A DNA stretch of 64,000 nucleotides from Polaromonas sp. CF318 (lineage in GTDB: Bacteria > Pseudomonadota > Gammaproteobacteria > Burkholderiales > Burkholderiaceae_C), in assembly GCF_000282655.1 (NCBI RefSeq), contig NZ_AKIV01000065.1, positions 1 through 64,000 of the forward strand. The letters are read 5' to 3'. Shown piece by piece: positions 9,123-17,678 of this stretch. The notes under the pieces are model-generated. The model searched no databases. It was not told the origin of the DNA and saw nothing but the letters and a program-made list of their open reading frames with translations. Position numbers and translations under genes: made by a program. How positions within the stretch are numbered: position 1 is the first letter of the stretch; every line of letters begins with the position of its first letter.

Positions 9123-10337
9123 TCACTCCTTGCGGATGTCGAACAGTTCCAGGGCTTCGTCGACAAGAAAGAAGTAGATGCCGGTTCCTCCGCGCGTTTT
9201 GGCATCAAATCGCACGACACGGCCAAGTTCAGGCGCGTACCACGCATTGGCGGTGTACACCGCGCTAACCCTGTTGCGTTCCGTAAACCCGGTGAACTCG
9301 ACCCGCATGATGCGAAACTCGCGCTCACCGATGCGCATGGTCGACTCATCCGTTGCGCGGGCAGTGACGTTCATTCCGATTCGCTGGTTTTGCATCCGCG
9401 TTTCGTACTGAAGCTGCCATGTCTGCCCGGGCTCCGGTGTTTTGGTGATCCAGCCGCGCGGCGGCATGGCCAATTCATATTCCCCTGCAATGGCGCTGGT
9501 GAGCGTGACAACCTCGCCGCCGGCCCGCTCCACCCGGCTCCCCTGGTTGAAGATCAGCTGGTCTCCGTCCATGCGTTCCAGCCGGTACCTGATGTTCTGC
9601 GTCAATCCGGTGGTTCGATCGCGCAACCGGTATTCGAAGACTTGCGCATTTCCCGCCTGGTTGGTCGCGGCGGTTTTGCGTTCATTGCGAGCGGCCAGCG
9701 CTGCCGCCGAGCGCGCGGGGACTTCGGCAATCCACGCGGCCGGGAAGGCGAAGTTCAGGTTCTGTGCATCGCGACGGATCAGGGTCGTGATGCCAATCAG
9801 ACGGCCCTGCGCGTCGAAAAGGCCGCCGCCGCTGGAACCCGGCGAAATGGGTACTGTGATTTGCAGCACGATGAACTCATCGTCGTCTGCACGGCGGATT
9901 CCAGACAGAAGACCATCGCTGATCGTCATTTCCATCCCGCGTGGATTTCCAATGGCATAGACCCGGGAGCCAACTTTCGGTGTCTCCGTAGCGATGATGA
10001 CCGGCGGTGCGTTGAAATTTGCCACCTTAAGCTGGCACAGGTCGCGCGCGGGGTCTGCGTACTGCAGGGTGGCGCCGTAAGCCACGTTTTCGCGTGTCAC
10101 CGAAACCTTGCGCGCCTTGATCAGCACATGGCAATTGGTGATGAGCGAGCCGGCTTGAATGACCACCGCGCTGCCTGTGGCAATCTGCCTTCCCGTGTCA
10201 TCAAAGGTTCTGACAACCCAGATACTGGGTGACAGGCGCTCGAAGAGCTGTTCAGGGCTCGGCGTTGCATTTTGCGCAAGGGCATTGCAACCAACTAGCA
10301 ACAGGCCGATGCCGCGAAGCATGAATTGAAGTCTCAC
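9123..10337 (-). CDS. Exported trypsin-like serine protease
   Basis: The 404-residue protein starts with a signal peptide (residues about 1–21, ending NALA) and continues into a chymotrypsin-fold protease domain. The triad is visible: His70 in TNCHVL, Asp99 in ARDLCQL and Ser169 in the GSSGGG motif. The C-terminal 200 residues are a beta-rich region without a recognisable PDZ domain, so this is not a standard DegP/DegQ. It probably acts in the periplasm. A DUF2846-type lipoprotein gene lies immediately upstream on the same strand (24-base gap), suggesting a two-gene unit. Confidence 0.85.
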   Translation of the reverse strand: MRLQFMLRGIGLLLVGCNALAQNATPSPEQLFERLSPSIWVVRTFDDTGRQIATGSAVVIQAGSLITNCHVLIKARKVSVTRENVAYGATLQYADPARDLCQLKVANFNAPPVIIATETPKVGSRVYAIGNPRGMEMTISDGLLSGIRRADDDEFIVLQITVPISPGSSGGGLFDAQGRLIGITTLIRRDAQNLNFAFPAAWIAEVPARSAAALAARNERKTAATNQAGNAQVFEYRLRDRTTGLTQNIRYRLERMDGDQLIFNQGSRVERAGGEVVTLTSAIAGEYELAMPPRGWITKTPEPGQTWQLQYETRMQNQRIGMNVTARATDESTMRIGEREFRIMRVEFTGFTERNRVSAVYTANAWYAPELGRVVRFDAKTRGGTGIYFFLVDEALELFDIRKE

Positions 10338-10361
10338 GGTGCACCTCGTGGCGGGTTCGGT

Positions 10362-10922
10362 TTATCGTGCGGGAGGCAGCAGGCCGCTCAAATCGTCGAG
10401 CGTCACGGGGCCGGATGTGCGGGTTCGTTCGTCGGTGCCGCGCCCTGTGATGCTGTTCGAGGAACTGGCACGCGGTGTGCCAGGCACGAGTGGAATTCCA
10501 CCGGTATAAGCCAGGCGAGACAGGTGTTTTATCGCCGTGCTTTCGCTTTGAAGGCCGAAAACGGGGTGACCCACAAAGAGGCCCATCGTGATGCCGGTCT
10601 GCACATAGGTTGTGCGACCGTCCTCCAGGTCAACGTCCAGGCTCGTCTCGATTTCAGTGCGAGCGCTGACCGTGTATTTACCTGCTGCGCGGTCAACAAA
10701 GAAAAAACCTTCGGGTTGAGACTTGCCGACAACTTCGCCATTGAGTTTGATGTCTGGCTGGACCGCCATCCCGAGACCTCCCGAGCGGTAAACCACCAGG
10801 CGCGCATCACCCGAGCGCAGGGTAGGGAAGCTGGCCTCCACCTCGGCATACTGGGGGCCGGTGGCCGCACAACCGGTGAGAAAAACGGCCACAGCAATGA
10901 CAAGCAGTCGAAAAACCCGCAT
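10362..10922 (-). CDS. DUF2846-like lipoprotein
   Basis: The 186-residue protein has a lipoprotein signal peptide with lipobox LTGC (acylated Cys near residue 17). A beta-rich domain follows, with VVYR, LNGEVVG and YTVSART segments typical of DUF2846 proteins. The C-terminus is Ser/Thr/Arg-rich. A TTG at 10925 is also in frame, but the ATG at 10922 directly follows it and GGGGGAG ends three bases upstream, so I use the ATG. The function of the family is unknown. The protease gene follows after 24 bases. Confidence 0.75.
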   Translation of the reverse strand: MRVFRLLVIAVAVFLTGCAATGPQYAEVEASFPTLRSGDARLVVYRSGGLGMAVQPDIKLNGEVVGKSQPEGFFFVDRAAGKYTVSARTEIETSLDVDLEDGRTTYVQTGITMGLFVGHPVFGLQSESTAIKHLSRLAYTGGIPLVPGTPRASSSNSITGRGTDERTRTSGPVTLDDLSGLLPPAR

Positions 10923-10958
10923 CAACTCCCCCGGCTTATTTGTTGGAATCGCGCGAGT

Positions 10959-11087
10959 CTAACATTCAGTTACGGCTGTGAAGTGCCTCAGCTTGATGCG
11001 GTCCAACGCCGCGCCCATGCCGGCTGCACCGGGCAGCGGGATGGGCGCCTGCAGCGTCAAGGCGACGGTGAGCTGGCGCTGGGCCAT
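10959..11087 (-). other. Short reading frame, possible gene remnant
   Basis: A 42-codon frame lies in the gap between the carbonic anhydrase stop and the DUF2846 lipoprotein start. It is in the same phase as the carbonic anhydrase gene, beginning ten codons after its TGA. The translation (starting MAQRQLTVAL, ending HFTAVTEC) is not low-complexity, but I do not recognise it. There is no good ribosome-binding site. It may be a decayed gene fragment or chance. Confidence 0.2.
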
Positions 11088-11114
11088 GAACCCGTCCAGC
11101 CATTCAGGAGGTTC

Positions 11115-11897
11115 TCAGGACTTCGTGCCAGGGGCCTTGCTGGCGCCCGGCGTGTCATAGAACTTCACCTTGCCGGTCTTCACGTCGTACATGGCGCCCA
11201 CGATCATGATCTCGCCCTTTTGCTCCATCTCGCGCAGGATGGGGCTTTTCTCGCGGATGGTCTCCACCGTGAGGCGTACATTGCTCTCGGCCACCATCTC
11301 GACAAAGGCGTAATTCTTGGAAGTGCGGTCCTTGATGTCGGCGGAGACCAGGTTTGCGGCCGGTTTGATCTTGCCGATCAGGCCGGTCAGGTTGCCCAGC
11401 TGGGCATCGTCACACGCGCCCTTGATGGCGCCGCAGCTGGTGTGGCCCATCACCACCAGCAGCTTGGCGCCCACGACCTTGTGCGCGAATTCCAGGCTGC
11501 CCAGGATGTCTTCATTGACGATGTTGCCGGCCACGCGTGCGTTGAAGAGGTCGCCTATGCCCTGGTCGAACACGATTTCGGCCGGTGCGCGCGAGTCTAT
11601 GCAGGACACCACGCTGGCCAGCGGGAACTGGCCGTCCGCCGTGGCCTTCATTTCCTTGAGATAGTTTTGGTGGCGCGGCTTGCCGGAGACAAAGCGCGTA
11701 TTGCCGGCCTTGAAGCGCGACAGGATTTGAGCGGGCGTCACGGCGTCTTGGCAGGCCTTGGCGTCCTGGATGGTGCAAAAGGTGCCGGGCTTGACGGACT
11801 TGGCCGCGGGCTTGCCCTCGGCATGGGCCAAGGGCGACATGGCAAGCATGGACAAAACGATGCCGGCTACGCTGGCGCTGAACTGGTTCTTCTTCAT
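11115..11897 (-). CDS. Exported beta-class carbonic anhydrase
   Basis: The enzyme interconverts CO2 and bicarbonate with a Zn ion. Ligand motifs are visible: Cys99, Asp101 and Arg103 in SCIDSRAP, and His152 with Cys155 in GHTSCG. The ATG at 11897 is preceded by GAGGGG and gives a clear Sec signal peptide (residues 1–26, cleavage after AHA). The product is therefore likely periplasmic, unlike the usual cytosolic beta enzymes. A start 81 bases upstream would bury the signal peptide. Length after cleavage (about 234) fits the family. No neighbour suggests a dedicated pathway. Confidence 0.88.
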   Translation of the reverse strand: MKKNQFSASVAGIVLSMLAMSPLAHAEGKPAAKSVKPGTFCTIQDAKACQDAVTPAQILSRFKAGNTRFVSGKPRHQNYLKEMKATADGQFPLASVVSCIDSRAPAEIVFDQGIGDLFNARVAGNIVNEDILGSLEFAHKVVGAKLLVVMGHTSCGAIKGACDDAQLGNLTGLIGKIKPAANLVSADIKDRTSKNYAFVEMVAESNVRLTVETIREKSPILREMEQKGEIMIVGAMYDVKTGKVKFYDTPGASKAPGTKS

Positions 11898-12224
11898 GGA
11901 AATCCCCTCGCGAGATGGTTGGTTTTTAGGCTTGTTTGAGGCTGAAGCCGGAACAAGCTGACACTTGCCCGGCCGCAACCGACCCCACTCTAACCCTGAG
12001 CGATCCGGATGTCACCTGCCGGCGCGGCTCCTCTCGCCGCCGCCGCTGCGGCCTGTTCAGTAGCTGTTAATGCTATTTGTGTCATGTGCGTTGCGAGCCA
12101 AAACAGCATGGCGCAAAGCGCAAAACGCCGGCGGGGCCAAGCCCGTCAAGGCGCGGCGCGAAGTGGCGACTTCCTCACCATCCATTCGCAATTCGCATGA
12201 ATAGCTAAATAGTGCCAGCCGGTC
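11898..12224. other. Intergenic region upstream of carbonic anhydrase
   Basis: These 327 bases hold no convincing gene. They should contain the carbonic anhydrase promoter (minus strand). AT-richer stretches near 12060–12085 (TAGCTGTTAATGC) and 12195–12212 (ATAGCTAAATAG) resemble a short motif that I associate with Comamonadaceae intergenic repeats. That recognition is weak. Confidence 0.3.
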
Positions 12225-13115
12225 CTAGCCCAGGCTTTTGCGCAGCCAGTCCGCAAAAGCCGCGCATTCCCAGCGGTCCATGGTGCCGGTGCGCCAGCAC
12301 AGGTAGTGCGCATGCGGGCTGGGGACATTCCCGGCGAAGACGGCGTTGCTGCCCAGGCGCACCAGCGAGCCGTTCTCCAACCAGGGCGCGCCCAGCTTGA
12401 GGCGTATCAGCGCGATGCCCATGCCGGCCGCGGCGGCGTCGCACATCAGGCCTATGTCGTTGAACTGGGAGCCGTCGGCGGGCTCGGGCCAGTCGAGCTT
12501 GTGGGCGGCAAACCAGGTGCGCCAGGGCTCCAGCGGCGAACGCAGCAGGCTTTCGCCTTCGAGGTCTTCGGCCGCTTCAAAAGGGCCGTGCTCGCGCACA
12601 AAAGCCGGCGAGGCCAGCGGCGCGACTTCGTCCTTGCTCAGGCAGACGTGTTCGAGGTCCGCATAGCGGCCGGTGCCGAAGCGCACGATCAGGTCGGCAT
12701 CCTCGGCCACCACGTCCAGCAGCGGAATCGACACCTGCAAGGTCAGGTCGATCTCGGGATAGGCATCGGTGAACTGGCGCAGGCGCGGAATCAGGATGGA
12801 GCGCGCAAAGGTCGGCGTCACCGCCAGGCGCAGCTTGCGCTTGCCGGGCGTGCTGCTTTGCCCGGCCGCGCCGGGAAACTTCTGCAAGGTGGCCAGGCCT
12901 TCGCGCACATGGGCCAGGTATTCGCTGCCCTCGGTGGTCAGCGAAAAATCGGCGCGCCCGAACAGCTTGGTGCCGATGATTTGCTCCAGTTGTTTGACGC
13001 GGTGGCTGACCGCGCTGGGCGTGACGCACAACTCTTCGGCCGCCTGCGTCACGCTGCGCAGCCGCGCCAGCGCCTCGAAGGTCAGCAGGCATTGAATGGG
13101 CGGGATTCTGCTCAT
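12225..13115 (-). CDS. LysR-family transcriptional regulator (GcvA-like)
   Basis: This 296-residue regulator has an N-terminal winged helix-turn-helix (residues about 8–65, with the segment RSVTQAAEELCVTPSAVSHR). The C-terminal effector-binding domain is about 95–295. The N-terminal pattern resembles the GcvA subgroup, which often controls amino-acid or beta-lactamase genes. AGGAGG lies just upstream of the ATG and inside the end of the preceding DUF2927 gene (11-base gap). Translation is therefore probably coupled to that gene, which is not the usual divergent LysR arrangement. The target is unknown. Confidence 0.88.
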   Translation of the reverse strand: MSRIPPIQCLLTFEALARLRSVTQAAEELCVTPSAVSHRVKQLEQIIGTKLFGRADFSLTTEGSEYLAHVREGLATLQKFPGAAGQSSTPGKRKLRLAVTPTFARSILIPRLRQFTDAYPEIDLTLQVSIPLLDVVAEDADLIVRFGTGRYADLEHVCLSKDEVAPLASPAFVREHGPFEAAEDLEGESLLRSPLEPWRTWFAAHKLDWPEPADGSQFNDIGLMCDAAAAGMGIALIRLKLGAPWLENGSLVRLGSNAVFAGNVPSPHAHYLCWRTGTMDRWECAAFADWLRKSLG

Positions 13116-13126
13116 GATTCAGCCTC

Positions 13127-14236
13127 CTATTCCGACGGGGAGGTCTGGGCGATCTCCGGCTCAATGCGTGGTGGACACAGGGTGAGTTCAAGCCTGCGCA
13201 GCTCGGTTTTTCTCATGGTGCTGTATGACGGAGCCGCCCGGGTGTACCACATACAGGCAGCTTGCTGGTCTCTCTCAACGCCTGTTCCGCGAGCCAGGGT
13301 CAGGCCCCACATGATCTGCGCAGCGGCATACCCTTGCTCAGCCGTTCGCTTGAACCATTGCGCGGCCAGGGACGTGTCTTTGGCAACGATGGTTCCCTGC
13401 AGGTAGGCCCGGCCGACAAAAAGACCAATTTGTTGCCGGGCAGTGTCCATATGCGTGCCGCTGGCTTTGCCTGAGCGTTTGATGATGGTGGGGATGTCGC
13501 CTTGACCCGAGGCGAAGGCTTCCATTTCCTTGAAAACGGCGAGGGTAAAGGCCTCTGCCTTCTTTCGCGCGTCCTCTGGCGGCAGACCGAGATCGGCTTG
13601 CCGCGCCACCGCTTCGCTGAGCACCGCCAATGCCTCAAAGGGAGTGGCCTCACGTGGCATTGCCGGGGAGTACCACGCGGCCAGCATCAGTTTGTCGAGA
13701 TCCATCAAGGTGTCGCGGCGGTAAGGAAAATAGCTCAAGACGGTTTTGCCGGACGGATGGCCTGGTATGCCCATGGCATGCATGACTTCATGAAAGGTGC
13801 AGCTCCATGTGGATCGGGATCGCATTCTGATCTGCACTTTGCTGAAGATACGATTCGACCATTGGAGGGGGCGCATAAAGCACGCTTGATGGTCCGGCAG
13901 GTCGGGGTCGTTGTCATTGGCTACTTCAATCTGCAATGCGGCGGTTTTTTCTCCATCGGCGTCGTCCGAAACATTGATCATTCGCAAGCGCGTTGCTTGG
14001 CCGGCGGCCTCCAGGGCGCGAATGATGTGTTCCCGGTGACGGGGCGCGTCGACGCCAAAGATGCGATACCGGACTTCGTGCTCCCAGCGCATCAGTTGCC
14101 ACGGCGTGCCTCGCTCGTCCCACAAGCTTTCCCAAACTGTTTGCAAGTCGTCGTCGAGTTTGTCGGCGTGCGCCGTGCCCAGGCAAAGGCACAGCAGCAC
14201 GCTGCTGAACAGGAGGCGCGGCAATCGCGTTGTCAT
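13127..14236 (-). CDS. Exported DUF2927-like putative metalloprotease with Sel1 repeats
   Basis: The 369-residue protein has a signal peptide (about 1–24, ending AHA). Its N-terminal domain carries the zinc-protease-like motif HEVMHAMGIPGH (residues 149–160). The two His and the Glu of HExxH are present and a further His lies one residue later than in the metzincin consensus. Residues about 270–340 contain two Sel1-type helical repeats (e.g. AAQWFKRTAEQGYAAAQ), which usually mediate protein interaction. DUF2927 is a family assignment from memory. Proteolytic activity is inferred from the motif only. It lies between purU and a LysR regulator on the same strand with short gaps. Confidence 0.65.
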   Translation of the reverse strand: MTTRLPRLLFSSVLLCLCLGTAHADKLDDDLQTVWESLWDERGTPWQLMRWEHEVRYRIFGVDAPRHREHIIRALEAAGQATRLRMINVSDDADGEKTAALQIEVANDNDPDLPDHQACFMRPLQWSNRIFSKVQIRMRSRSTWSCTFHEVMHAMGIPGHPSGKTVLSYFPYRRDTLMDLDKLMLAAWYSPAMPREATPFEALAVLSEAVARQADLGLPPEDARKKAEAFTLAVFKEMEAFASGQGDIPTIIKRSGKASGTHMDTARQQIGLFVGRAYLQGTIVAKDTSLAAQWFKRTAEQGYAAAQIMWGLTLARGTGVERDQQAACMWYTRAAPSYSTMRKTELRRLELTLCPPRIEPEIAQTSPSE

Positions 14237-14254
14237 GGGACGTAAGCTGTGGGC

Positions 14255-15103
14255 TTACTTGAAGATGACGGTCTTGTGGCCGTTGAGCAGCACCCGGTGC
14301 TCGCTGTGCCATTTGACGGCGCGCGCCAGCACCTGGCTTTCGGTGTCGCGGCCCATGGCTGTCAGGTCTTCCACGGTCTTGCTGTGGTCGACGCGCGCCA
14401 CGTCCTGCTCGATGATGGGGCCTTCGTCGAGGTCGGCCGTCACATAGTGGGCGGTCGCGCCTATCAGCTTCACGCCGCGGTCGTGCGCCTGGTAATAAGG
14501 CTTGGCGCCCTTGAAGCTGGGCAGGAAGGAGTGGTGGATGTTGATGGCGCGGCCCGAGAGCTTCTGGCACAGCTCGTTGGAGAGCACTTGCATGTAGCGC
14601 GCCAGCACCACAAGTTCGGCGCCTTCGGACTCGATGATCTCCAGCTGCCTGGCCTCGGCCTGGGCCTTGGTGGCCGCCGTGACGGGGATGTGGTGAAACG
14701 GGATGTTGTAGCTGGCCGCCAGCTGGTAGAACTCGCGGTGGTTGGAGACGATGGCGCGCACGTCGACCGGCAGCAGGCCCGACTTGCAGCGAAACAGCAG
14801 GTCGTTGAGGCAGTGGCCTTCCTTGCTGACCATGATGACGGTGCGCATGGGCTGGGTGGTGGCGTGCAGCTTCCAGTTCATGCCGAAGGGCCCGGCAAAG
14901 GCCTTGAGCCGGCTGGAGAGCTCCTCATGGCCCAGCTTGTCGCAGGCGAACTGCACCCGCATGAAAAACAGGCCCGTGTCGTGGTCGTTGTATTGCGCGG
15001 CTTCTTCGATATTGCCGCCGTTGTCCAGCAGGAAGCCGGACACGGCATGAACAATGCCCATACGGTCCGGGCAGGACAGGGTGAGGATATAAGCGTGATT
15101 CAT
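14255..15103 (-). CDS. purU: Formyltetrahydrofolate deformylase
   Basis: PurU hydrolyses 10-formyl-THF to formate and THF, balancing one-carbon pools and feeding formate to PurT. The 282-residue product has an N-terminal ACT-type domain (about 1–80, starting with LTLSCPDRMGIVHAVSGFL). A formyltransferase catalytic domain follows, with HHSFLPSFKGAKPY and the downstream Asp in TADLDEGP. I chose the ATG at 15103 because it matches the usual family N-terminus. A start at 15193 would overlap the divergent transaminase gene. No clear ribosome-binding site precedes it. The DUF2927 gene follows after 18 bases. Confidence 0.92.
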   Translation of the reverse strand: MNHAYILTLSCPDRMGIVHAVSGFLLDNGGNIEEAAQYNDHDTGLFFMRVQFACDKLGHEELSSRLKAFAGPFGMNWKLHATTQPMRTVIMVSKEGHCLNDLLFRCKSGLLPVDVRAIVSNHREFYQLAASYNIPFHHIPVTAATKAQAEARQLEIIESEGAELVVLARYMQVLSNELCQKLSGRAINIHHSFLPSFKGAKPYYQAHDRGVKLIGATAHYVTADLDEGPIIEQDVARVDHSKTVEDLTAMGRDTESQVLARAVKWHSEHRVLLNGHKTVIFK

Positions 15104-15191
15104 AGGGGATGAATTGTCGCAGGTGGGGCCGGCGCCCGCCCGGAAGTGCCAGAATGCCAGAACACCCCCTTTCAGACGCAGGAAACACGCC

Positions 15192-16532
15192 ATGGCCTAT
15201 CAGGACTTCAACATGGAGCACCACTGGCTCCCTTTCACGCCGAATCGCAGCTTCAAGAAGGATCCACGCGTGTTCGTGGCCGCCGACGGCATGCACTTCA
15301 CCACGCATGACGGCAAGCAGGTCATCGACGGCATCTCCAGCCTGTGGTGCGTGGGCGCCGGCCACAACCGAAAGCCCATCAACGATGCCATCAAGAAGCA
15401 GCTGGACACGCTGGACTACGCGACCGCCTTCCAGGCCAGCAACGACCAGGCCTTCAAGGCCGCCGAAGTCATCGCCGGCATGGCGCCCGGCGACCTCAAC
15501 AAGGTGCTGTTCTGCAACTCGGGCTCGGAAGCGGCCGACACCTCGCTCAAGGTCGCGCTGGCCTACCACCGCGCGCGCGGCGAAGGCCACCGCAACATCT
15601 TCATAGGCCGCGAAAAGGGCTACCACGGCGTCGGTTTCGGCGGCATGAGCGTGGGCGGCATTCCGGCCAACCGCAAGGTCTACGGCGCCGCGCTGCTGCC
15701 GCGCGTGGACCATATGCGCTTCATCCACGACCCGGTCAAGCACGCCTACATCAACGGCGCCGAGCCTGTGTGGGAGGAAGACCCGTTGCTGGAACTGGAA
15801 AACCGCATCCTGCCGCTGCACGACCCCAGCAATGTGGCCGCCGTCATCGTGGAGCCCGTGGCCGGCAGTGCCGGCTGGTATCTGCCGCCCAAGGGCTACC
15901 TCAAGCGCCTGCGCGAGATCTGCGACAAGCACGGCATCCTGCTGATCTTCGACGAGGTCATCACCGGCTTCGGCCGCCTGGGCACGGGCTTCGGCGCCGA
16001 CTACTACGGCGTGGTGCCCGACATGTTGAATTTCGCCAAGTGCGTGACCAACGGCGTGATCCCGCTGGGCGGCGTGATCTGCTCGGACCGCATTTACGAC
16101 GGCATGATGAACGCCAACAGCGGCGCGCCCGAGCATGCCATCGAGTTTTTCCATGGGTACACCTATTCGGGCCACCCGGTGGCCTGCGCGGCGGCGATCG
16201 CGACGCTCAGCCTGTTCAAGGAAGAAAAGCTCTATGAGCGCGCCGGGCAAATGGGCAAGGTGCTGGGCGACGCCATGCACAGCGGCCTCAAGGGCCTGCC
16301 CAATGTGATCGGCATCCGCGCCCTGGGCATGGCCGGCGCGGTGGAACTGGCGCCCGTGGCCGGCGCGCCCGGCAAGCGTGCTTACGACGTCTTCATGGAA
16401 TGCTTCCACCATGGCGTGCTGGTGCGGCCGGCGGCCGACAACATCGTGGTCTGCCCGCCCTACATCGTGGAGAAAGAGCACATAGACCGCATCGTCAACG
16501 TGGTGGCCGACGCGATCCGCAAGTACGCCTGA
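15192..16532 (+). CDS. Class III aminotransferase (beta-alanine/omega-amino acid:pyruvate type)
   Basis: This PLP enzyme of 446 residues belongs to the omega-transaminase class III family. Visible landmarks are CNSGSEAADTSLK (residues 108–120), the PLP-ring Asp254 in FDEVITGFGRLG and the Schiff-base Lys283 in FAKCVTNGVIPLGG. The N-terminus HHWLPFTPNR fits the beta-alanine:pyruvate transaminase subgroup. The likely role is catabolism of beta-alanine or other omega-amino acids to semialdehydes. The ATG at 15192 has AGGAAA upstream. It is divergent from purU across an 88-base promoter region, with a repeat pair immediately downstream. Confidence 0.88.
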   Translation: MAYQDFNMEHHWLPFTPNRSFKKDPRVFVAADGMHFTTHDGKQVIDGISSLWCVGAGHNRKPINDAIKKQLDTLDYATAFQASNDQAFKAAEVIAGMAPGDLNKVLFCNSGSEAADTSLKVALAYHRARGEGHRNIFIGREKGYHGVGFGGMSVGGIPANRKVYGAALLPRVDHMRFIHDPVKHAYINGAEPVWEEDPLLELENRILPLHDPSNVAAVIVEPVAGSAGWYLPPKGYLKRLREICDKHGILLIFDEVITGFGRLGTGFGADYYGVVPDMLNFAKCVTNGVIPLGGVICSDRIYDGMMNANSGAPEHAIEFFHGYTYSGHPVACAAAIATLSLFKEEKLYERAGQMGKVLGDAMHSGLKGLPNVIGIRALGMAGAVELAPVAGAPGKRAYDVFMECFHHGVLVRPAADNIVVCPPYIVEKEHIDRIVNVVADAIRKYA

Positions 16533-16544
16533 GAACGGGTTCAC

Positions 16545-16630
16545 CCCTGTCCAAGCTCACTGCGTGTAGCTTGCTCCCCCTCAAGGGGGCGGCGCCTGGG
16601 GCCGGCGGAGCCGGACCCTCGGCCCCCACT
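16545..16630 (+). repeat. Dispersed GC-rich repeat, copy R1
   Basis: The copy starts about 13 bases after the transaminase stop. It contains the family landmarks in order: a C-rich end, CACTGCGTGTAGC, a self-complementary CCCCCTCAAGGGGG block, GGCGCC, and GGCCGGCGGAGCCGG. The same order is found in six other places in this window. Confidence 0.75.
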
Positions 16631-16679
16631 GGTGAAATACCACCCCGCTAGTGACACCCTGAATCTTCAAGCCAGCATG

Positions 16680-16763
16680 AGCCGCGGAACCGGCTTTGCC
16701 GGGCCGCAGGCGGGCGGCCCCCTCGAGGGGCAGCGCATTACACGAAGTGAAAAGCGTGGGGGC
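16680..16763 (-). repeat. Dispersed GC-rich repeat, copy R2 (inverted to R1)
   Basis: This copy is in the opposite orientation to R1. It has CCGCGGAACCGGCTTTGCCGG, the CCCCCTCGAGGGG block, ACACGAAGTGA and GTGGGGG. Its C-rich end directly abuts the stop codon of the minus-strand ChaN gene, so R1 and R2 sit back to back between two convergent genes. Confidence 0.75.
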
Positions 16764-17627
16764 CTACTTTTTTGGCGCCAGCTGTTTGTCCAGGCCCGCG
16801 CAGTAGTCTTTTTCGGGCAGGGCGGGCGTTTCCCACACGGCATCGAAGGCCTCGGCCTTGTCGCTGGTCGCGGCGCCGCCGGCGCGCAGGCGAACGGCCT
16901 TGGCCTTCACGTCCGCGGGCAGGTGCTGCGGCACGCCCAGCTGGCGGTCCGCGTGGCCGCTGCCGGCCAGCAGCAGCACGGTTTTCCCCGGCAAGGCGGC
17001 CTGGGCCAGGGTGTTGGCCATGGTGATGTCCTTGGCGATCTGCAGGCGTGCCATGGGCGTGACCTGGCTCTCGGGCAGCAGGTTGCAGTGGCCGGTGCGC
17101 ATCAACTGCTGCTGCGCCTTCAGGGCCGGGCCCGGCAACTGCTGGTCGAGCCGGCTGTCGGCCATGCGGGCCGGCATCAGCGCGCGCGGCAGGTTGGCGC
17201 CCAGCACCGGCACGCCGGCGCGCACGGCCGTCATCACGGCGGGACCGTAGGTGGCCCAGGGCCAGCCCTTGTCGTTCCAGGCCAGCGCGTTGCGCACCTG
17301 CTGCTCGGTGGCGCTGGGCTTGAGCGCGGAGGTGCTGGCGCCGGTGTCGGCCATTTCCAGCGCCAGTGCGGCCAGTGTGCCGCGCGCCGCGAGCAATGCG
17401 ACGACCTGCTGCTGGATCTGCTGGTGTTCGGCCGCATCGTGCTGCTCGCCGAGGATCAGTACCTCCGCCGGAAGCACGGCTTCCAGCCGGGCGGAGGTTT
17501 GCGCGCTTTCAAGGCCGGGCGCCTGCAGGATGGGCGCCTCGGGCCGGCCCGCGCAGCCGGCGGCCAGGGCCATCGCGGCGGTGCAGGCAAGCCATGCCAA
17601 AGGACGAGGGGCGGCAAAATAAGGCAT
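16764..17627 (-). CDS. ChaN-family lipoprotein
   Basis: The 287-residue protein has a lipoprotein signal with lipobox LAAGC (Cys near residue 25). A ChaN-type domain follows, with the conserved LILGEQHDAAEHQ stretch and later LLAGSGHAD. ChaN-family proteins are outer-membrane-associated lipoproteins; one (Campylobacter ChaN) binds haem, and a role in iron or haem handling is proposed. No iron-uptake genes are adjacent. It is divergent from the AbrB-family gene, with 51 bases between start codons. Confidence 0.78.
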   Translation of the reverse strand: MPYFAAPRPLAWLACTAAMALAAGCAGRPEAPILQAPGLESAQTSARLEAVLPAEVLILGEQHDAAEHQQIQQQVVALLAARGTLAALALEMADTGASTSALKPSATEQQVRNALAWNDKGWPWATYGPAVMTAVRAGVPVLGANLPRALMPARMADSRLDQQLPGPALKAQQQLMRTGHCNLLPESQVTPMARLQIAKDITMANTLAQAALPGKTVLLLAGSGHADRQLGVPQHLPADVKAKAVRLRAGGAATSDKAEAFDAVWETPALPEKDYCAGLDKQLAPKK

Positions 17628-17678
17628 CGATGGATACTACTGCCTCCAGCCGGTTTTTTGTCGGCCGCGCCCTAAGCC

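Noticed and set aside
15114-15193. Longer N-termini for purU (from 15193) and the transaminase (from 15114)
   Set aside because: They overlap each other across the divergent promoter and do not match the family N-termini. The chosen transaminase ATG has AGGAAA upstream.
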